Origin: Reclinomonas americana ATCC 50394
Lineage: Eukaryota; Jakobida; Jakobea; Jakobida
Assembly: GCA_048213135.1 (NCBI GenBank)
Contig: PS015023.1
Location: 112,314-176,313 of the forward strand
Direction: 5' to 3'
Length of the DNA stretch: 64,000 bases
Shown one piece after another: positions 60,190 through 64,000 of the stretch. The notes beneath the pieces are model-generated. The model worked only from the letters and a program-made list of their open reading frames with translations. It was not told the DNA's origin and searched no databases. Numbering within the stretch: position 1 is the first letter of the stretch; each line of letters starts with the position of its first letter. Both the position numbers and the translations under genes were made by a program.

Positions 60190-60856
60190 TGAGTGGAGAG
60201 TTGAGGTGTGACAGGCTTTTTGCCCGATTTCCAATCGAACAGCATTGCCGAATCCGTACACCATTTTGAAGTTCTTATTCTGGCCCTCGTCAGCGGTGCC
60301 TGCAGCAGTGGGATGGAGGTGCGCGTGCATCAGTGTGTGCTGCATGTGGAGGCGTGTCTCTTATTGTGTGTGTATGCGCGCGTGTCATGATGTTGTCGTG
60401 TCGGTGCATGCATGCATATGTCGTGCGCATTTGCCGGATTCGGTGACTGCACGGAAAAAAGCTCATGCAGTCTGGCCACGCAGCGCCTGTTGCTTCTCTC
60501 TCACACACTGCCTCGTTGGCAGCTGCTACTACTCCTCTCACATTCCTCGCCATCGGAGCGTGCATGTGCGCTCTTGTGCGAGTGGCTGGCTTTCTTTTTG
60601 AGCACTGCATCAGTTTCGAAATCGGACACTGAAAATCGAACGCGGTACCGCACAGCGGTGTGGGAGGTGTGGGGGCGACTCGTCACTCGCTTTTCTCTGC
60701 TTCACTGATGCAGCAGTACCCAGTGTCTTTCTTCTGCTTCTTCGCCGTCGTTCCCGTTGAGCTGATTGATTTGCACGAGCACGGTTCCACGAATTGAGGC
60801 AAACGATCGCCATTTGCTTTGATTTTGATTTCCTTCTCCCTCTGCCCCTCCCTCAT
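60190..60856 (-). CDS. Possible small gene or upstream exons of paralogue A
   Basis: Three linked coding-like segments have matching phases. The first starts MREGQREKEIKIKANGDRLP (ATG at 60856) with QFVEPCSCKSISSTGTTAKK and ends about 60708 at a gtgaag donor. The second is SDFETDAVLKKKASHSHKSA with HARSDGEECERSSSSCQRGS (about 60514-60630). The third is TADEGQNKNFKMVYGFGNAV then RLEIGQKA (about 60210-60302). Codon content is non-repetitive, unlike the surrounding spacer. The last segment stays open in the same frame to the ATG of paralogue A at 59955, so these may be 5' exons of that gene with a missed intron, or a separate gene of about 130 residues. No family is recognised. Confidence 0.35.
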
Positions 60857-62001
60857 CGCCCCCACTCAAATGCAACACAGCAGTCAACTTTTGTACATTA
60901 CGATGCATGGACATGTCATCTACAAATACGCAATGATTACGCCTTCAAGGAGACGGTATAAAAAAGGGGGGGTACGCCACATCAACGAGAGAGAGCGGCT
61001 GGCGAGGCGCGCTCTTGCAGTCTGCCACGATAGATTGCCCGGTGGGGGAAAGGAGATTAAAAGAGAATGTAACGCGTCAAGGACACGCGAGGATAGCGCA
61101 CGGGTAAAGGAGAGCAGGAGTGAGGAGGAGGAGAGAGGTGGGCAGGCAGACACGAATTATCGATAGTATCGATTACGAGCCAAAAATGCATCAGCGGGGG
61201 GTGTGAGCAGTGGGGAGGCACGGAGCGTGTGGCCAGTGACGCGAGGAGGAGGGTGGATTGGGGTCGGGGTTAATGAGCCGACGGCAACAGCAGGGGACGG
61301 GCAAGATGGGGAGACAGCGGCAGCAGTGACAAGCACAAGGCAGCGAGGAACGAGACCAATAAGTGTGCCATGGTGGCCGTGCGTGCATGCCCAGTGTGTG
61401 GCGACGAGAGAGTGTGTTGTGTGGCTCAGCTGTTACACCATCGAAAATGCCGACACACACAACACAAAGAGAGCGAGAGGAGAATTGGCAGAGACGACGA
61501 CGGGTGAAGCGTGCATGTGCGTGTGCGCGACGCGTGAAACTAGGCGTACCAAAATAACGCGCGCGCGCACAACACACACCACACCTCGTGCCCGCGTCCC
61601 ACACCTTCCCATTCTCTCACTCTCAATGTGCCATGTGTGCAACACTCGATAATCTGCTCCTCAATAGGAGGGAGGAGCAGTGGTGCGATTACAGTGATAT
61701 CGGCCTGCCACACAAGCACACAAACGCGCACGCACACACACAAGAGACAGTACAACGCGACGACCACCCACAATGACGCACACACAATAGGGCTGATCTC
61801 GCCTCACCACCTCGCCTCGAGTGTGTCACCACCACCGCAGCCACCACCACCAACTGCCCGCCGTTCGTCCCTGCCGGCCTCGATAGCCCGCCAATATCAC
61901 ACCGCTCGTGCTCGTCGTCACGTGGTCCACACGCCGTGCAGTCCCAGACTGTCACCTAGGTTAAAAAAAGGGGGTCGGGGTGGGGGTGGTGGAAGGACTC
62001 C
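60857..62001. other. Intergenic region, no supported gene
   Basis: About 1.1 kb of low-complexity GA-, CA- and G-rich sequence 3' of paralogue B and upstream of the possible small gene. Open frames are short or antisense to repeats. A TATA-like element on the + strand (60957) is listed separately. Confidence 0.5.
60957..60966 (+). promoter_or_regulatory. TATA-box-like element with no gene identified downstream
   Basis: [18 protein letters not shown] by a G run. It stands out in GC-rich surroundings, but no coding exon is recognised in the next kilobase on the + strand. It could serve a noncoding RNA or be fortuitous. Confidence 0.3.
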
Positions 62002-63826
62002 TCAAGCCGCGCCAACTTGAATGGCGAAGAAGAGGTTGGAGTCGGGCTGCGCCTGCACCGTCGTGTACACGCAGCCGGAGCCGCAGCGACCCGGCGCCTG
62101 CAGCATCTGAAACACCTCGGTCTCGTCGCCAAGGCGCTCGGCCAGCGATTCCGGACGCGGCGCGTGAGCCGGGCGGCGATCGTAGACGCCATTCGACTTG
62201 CGCGAGCCGTGCACGAATTGCGGCGTGTTGAGGTGGATCGAGTGGGTGAGCATCTCCGACCACAGGCTCAGCTTGAAGTGGAACTTGGGCGCGTACACCA
62301 GCTTGCGGCTCTGGCCATTGGCCGAGGCGCGCTTCTTCGGTCCGTCCTTCTTGCACTTGAGTTGGTAGTGCATCTCCACAATGACAAAGTCGTCCTTGGA
62401 GTCGGCCGGGTTGAGCGTGTCGACCGTGATCGACATGGCGGTCTTGATGAACTGGATGTCGGGGTACACCAGCTCGCCCGACGGCGACATCTCCAGGAAG
62501 TCGTGACCATTGTGCGAGAACAGCTCCAGGTCGGCGTTCCAATCGACGTAGCGCGCGTGCGGCACGCGGAACACGAATTTGTAGCGGAGCTTGGCATTGT
62601 CTGTGTGGGAGGGAGAGAAAGAGTGAGATCAAGGGGAAGGGGAGAACAATAAGGAACAAGTGAGAGGAAAACTCACCAGGACCGAGGACCTCGGGGAAAC
62701 CAGGCAACCAGGCGCCGCGCTGTGTGCTCTCGAGCACCACAAACGTCAGCGCATGCGGCTGCAGCGACTGGCGAATGGCGTGGCACAAGTCGGCCGGTGG
62801 CGTGCCAGCGTCTTGCGGCGCATACGGCATCTGCTCCAGCTCATCCTCCGTCGGCGCCACACGGAAAGTCTCCGGCAGACGCGACGACAGGCCACTGGCG
62901 CCCACCATCGACGGCGTCATGTCGGCCGAAGCCGAGTAGTTGTACGACAACTCGCGCTTGATCTGTTGCTGCTGCTGCGGCACGGCGGCAGTCTCCTGCA
63001 GCTGCTGCATTTGCTGCAAGTGACGCGCCTGTTGCAAGTAGAACACCGCGGCCTTGAGCACCTCGGGCGTGAGTCCGGCCACACCAGCCGCCGCGGCAGC
63101 AGCGGACGGCGACATGGGCGAGCCAGCAGCCGACGACGGCAAGTAGGCGGACACTGGAGCCGGCTGCGGCACCGGCGGCATCGCGTACTGCATGGCGTAC
63201 TGCGGCGGCGCCATAAACACCGACGGCTGCGCGTAGTACGGCGACGGTTCCGGTTCGAAAGCGGGCGCCGGCATCGCGGAGCACGCCATAAACTGCGGGA
63301 ACGGGAGAATTTGAGCATTCGGAGTTGCTCGCTCGCGACGCCGCGGCGCGGGAATTTCTTACTGCAACGCAACTGCTTGCTCCTCTTCGGCCTCGTCAAA
63401 CGCCACTCCATCAAGATGACCGCCGGTCTCCGAGTCGGCCGCACCCGGCTGCCCGCTCATGTACGACAAGGGCATCATGAACGACGGGGCAGAGGCAGTG
63501 GCGGCTGCGGAGGCGTCGTCCCAAGCCGATTCATCACCGCCATCCCACATGTCCACGTCGCCGTCGCCCATCTCCACGAGAGCAGACGACTCGGCGAATG
63601 ATGCCACGTGGCTGGTGGGCATGGAGGGGCCGCCGTGCGCGCCACCACCAAAGGAATCGTCGTGGTGACCGTTGAACGGTTCGAGGTATTCGCCGGCGAC
63701 AGGCGCTGTGTGTGCACAAATAGATGAGAAGGCGATGCACACAGCGCCGGTGACGCGTTACACAAAGGAGGCGCAACTGATGGGTGGCTCCCACTGGAAG
63801 CGATCAGAGGTGAAGCGGTGGAACAT
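62002..63826 (-). CDS. Putative transcription factor paralogue B with the same unrecognised C-terminal domain
   Basis: The start is MFHRFTSDRFQWEPPI (ATG at 63826), spliced at a GTTGCG donor (63777) to TPVAGEYLEPFNGHHDDSFG and an acidic stretch (VEMGDGDVDMWDGGDESAW). The next exon gives MACSAMPAPAFEPEPSPYYA, Pro/Ala-rich sequence, a Gln-rich helix (FYLQQARHLQQMQQLQET) and SRLPETFRVAPTEDELEQMP. The shared block is LCHAIRQSLQPHALTFVVLE and ST-RGAWLPGFPEVLGPG, then an intron at exactly the same codon and phase as in paralogue A. After it come DNAKLRYKFVFRVPHARYVD, VYPDIQFIKTAMSITVDTLN, VEMHYQLKCKKDGPKKRASA, RKLVYAPKFHFKLSLWSEML and QFVHGSRKSNGVYDRR, ending FFAIQVGAA (62002). A TATA box lies 93 nt before the ATG. 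The role is inferred as sequence-specific transcription control. Confidence 0.75.
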
Positions 63827-63918
63827 TCAGAGAGAGTGTGTGTGTTTTGTTGGAGAGTTGGTGCGCGCGCGCGAACGATGCGAATGAAGTTTGATTGACT
63901 GGAATTTTCGGAGCCTGA

Positions 63919-63927
63919 CTATTTATA
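63919..63927 (-). promoter_or_regulatory. TATA box of paralogue B
   Basis: On the minus strand this reads tataaatag, a full TATA consensus preceded by a G run. It lies 93 nt upstream of the paralogue B ATG, at the right spacing for transcription starting within the 5' UTR. Confidence 0.6.
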
Positions 63928-64000
63928 CCCCCGATCGCCGCGTGTGATTTTGAACCGCACGATTTGCGTTGCACATTCGGCGCAGGTTCACATTGTTCAC

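Noticed and set aside
59263-60345. 360-residue continuous minus-strand frame
   Set aside because: Much of it is translated CA/GA repeat and intron. Only the parts around 59749-59955 (paralogue A exon 1), and possibly 60210-60302, look coding.
1-64000. tRNA, rRNA, snRNA or transposon sequences
   Set aside because: None was recognised by eye. A covariance-model search would be needed to exclude small RNA genes in introns or spacers.

Overview
This window is nuclear DNA from a GC-rich, gene-dense and very intron-rich unicellular eukaryote. Introns are mostly 50-90 nt, often carry CA/TG/TC dinucleotide runs, and in most models end in cacag or tgcag. Many start with GTTGCG or GTGCG rather than the usual GTRAGT. 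CEP44 implies centrioles. NFS1 and an mtRF-R-type release factor imply a conventional mitochondrion. YTHDF, RPAP1, DNA2, a CAP-Gly protein and a metazoan-like CEP44 domain suit a unicellular relative of animals or fungi (opisthokont or apusozoan grade), but the sequence alone does not fix the lineage. About 25 protein genes are read on both strands. No rRNA, tRNA, viral or transposon sequence was recognised.

Layout. 1-8.6 kb: the 5' part of CEP44 (-), a membrane-anchored subtilisin-like protease with a 211-nt gap of N (+), a small unknown gene (-), a small secreted unknown (+), an unknown gene with an apparent frameshift (-), and the sulfhydryl oxidase ERV1/ALR (+). 8.8-17.8 kb: one very large armadillo-repeat plus coiled-coil protein (-). 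18.3-29.2 kb: a PH-domain protein (+), a mitochondrial GGQ release-factor homologue (+), cysteine desulfurase NFS1 (-) and RPAP1 (-). 29.3-36.9 kb: a small coiled-coil gene (-), a Cys-rich/Ser-rich gene (+), an unknown gene (-) and a P-loop ATPase (+); the last two diverge from overlapping start codons. 36.9-46.0 kb: DNA2 helicase-nuclease (+) and a YTHDF-type m6A reader (-). 46.4-51.1 kb: a Ser/Pro-rich protein (+), an unknown (-) and a hendecad-repeat coiled coil (-). 51.9-56.7 kb: a pepsin-like protease whose two catalytic Asp motifs are in reversed order (+), and a CAP-Gly-OTU fusion (+). 57.2-63.8 kb: two tandem paralogues (-) sharing an unrecognised conserved C-terminal domain and one intron position; they look like transcription factors.

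Most genes are unrelated housekeeping or cytoskeletal functions placed side by side, as expected of a compact eukaryotic chromosome. Iron-sulphur supply (NFS1), a DNA2 with its Fe-S cysteines and RNA polymerase assembly (RPAP1) are all present, but proximity is not evidence of co-function here. The observations most worth pursuing are the reordered aspartic protease, the CAP-Gly-OTU fusion (domain logic like CYLD, but with a different protease fold), the paralogue pair with an unknown domain, and the GTTGCG splice-donor preference.
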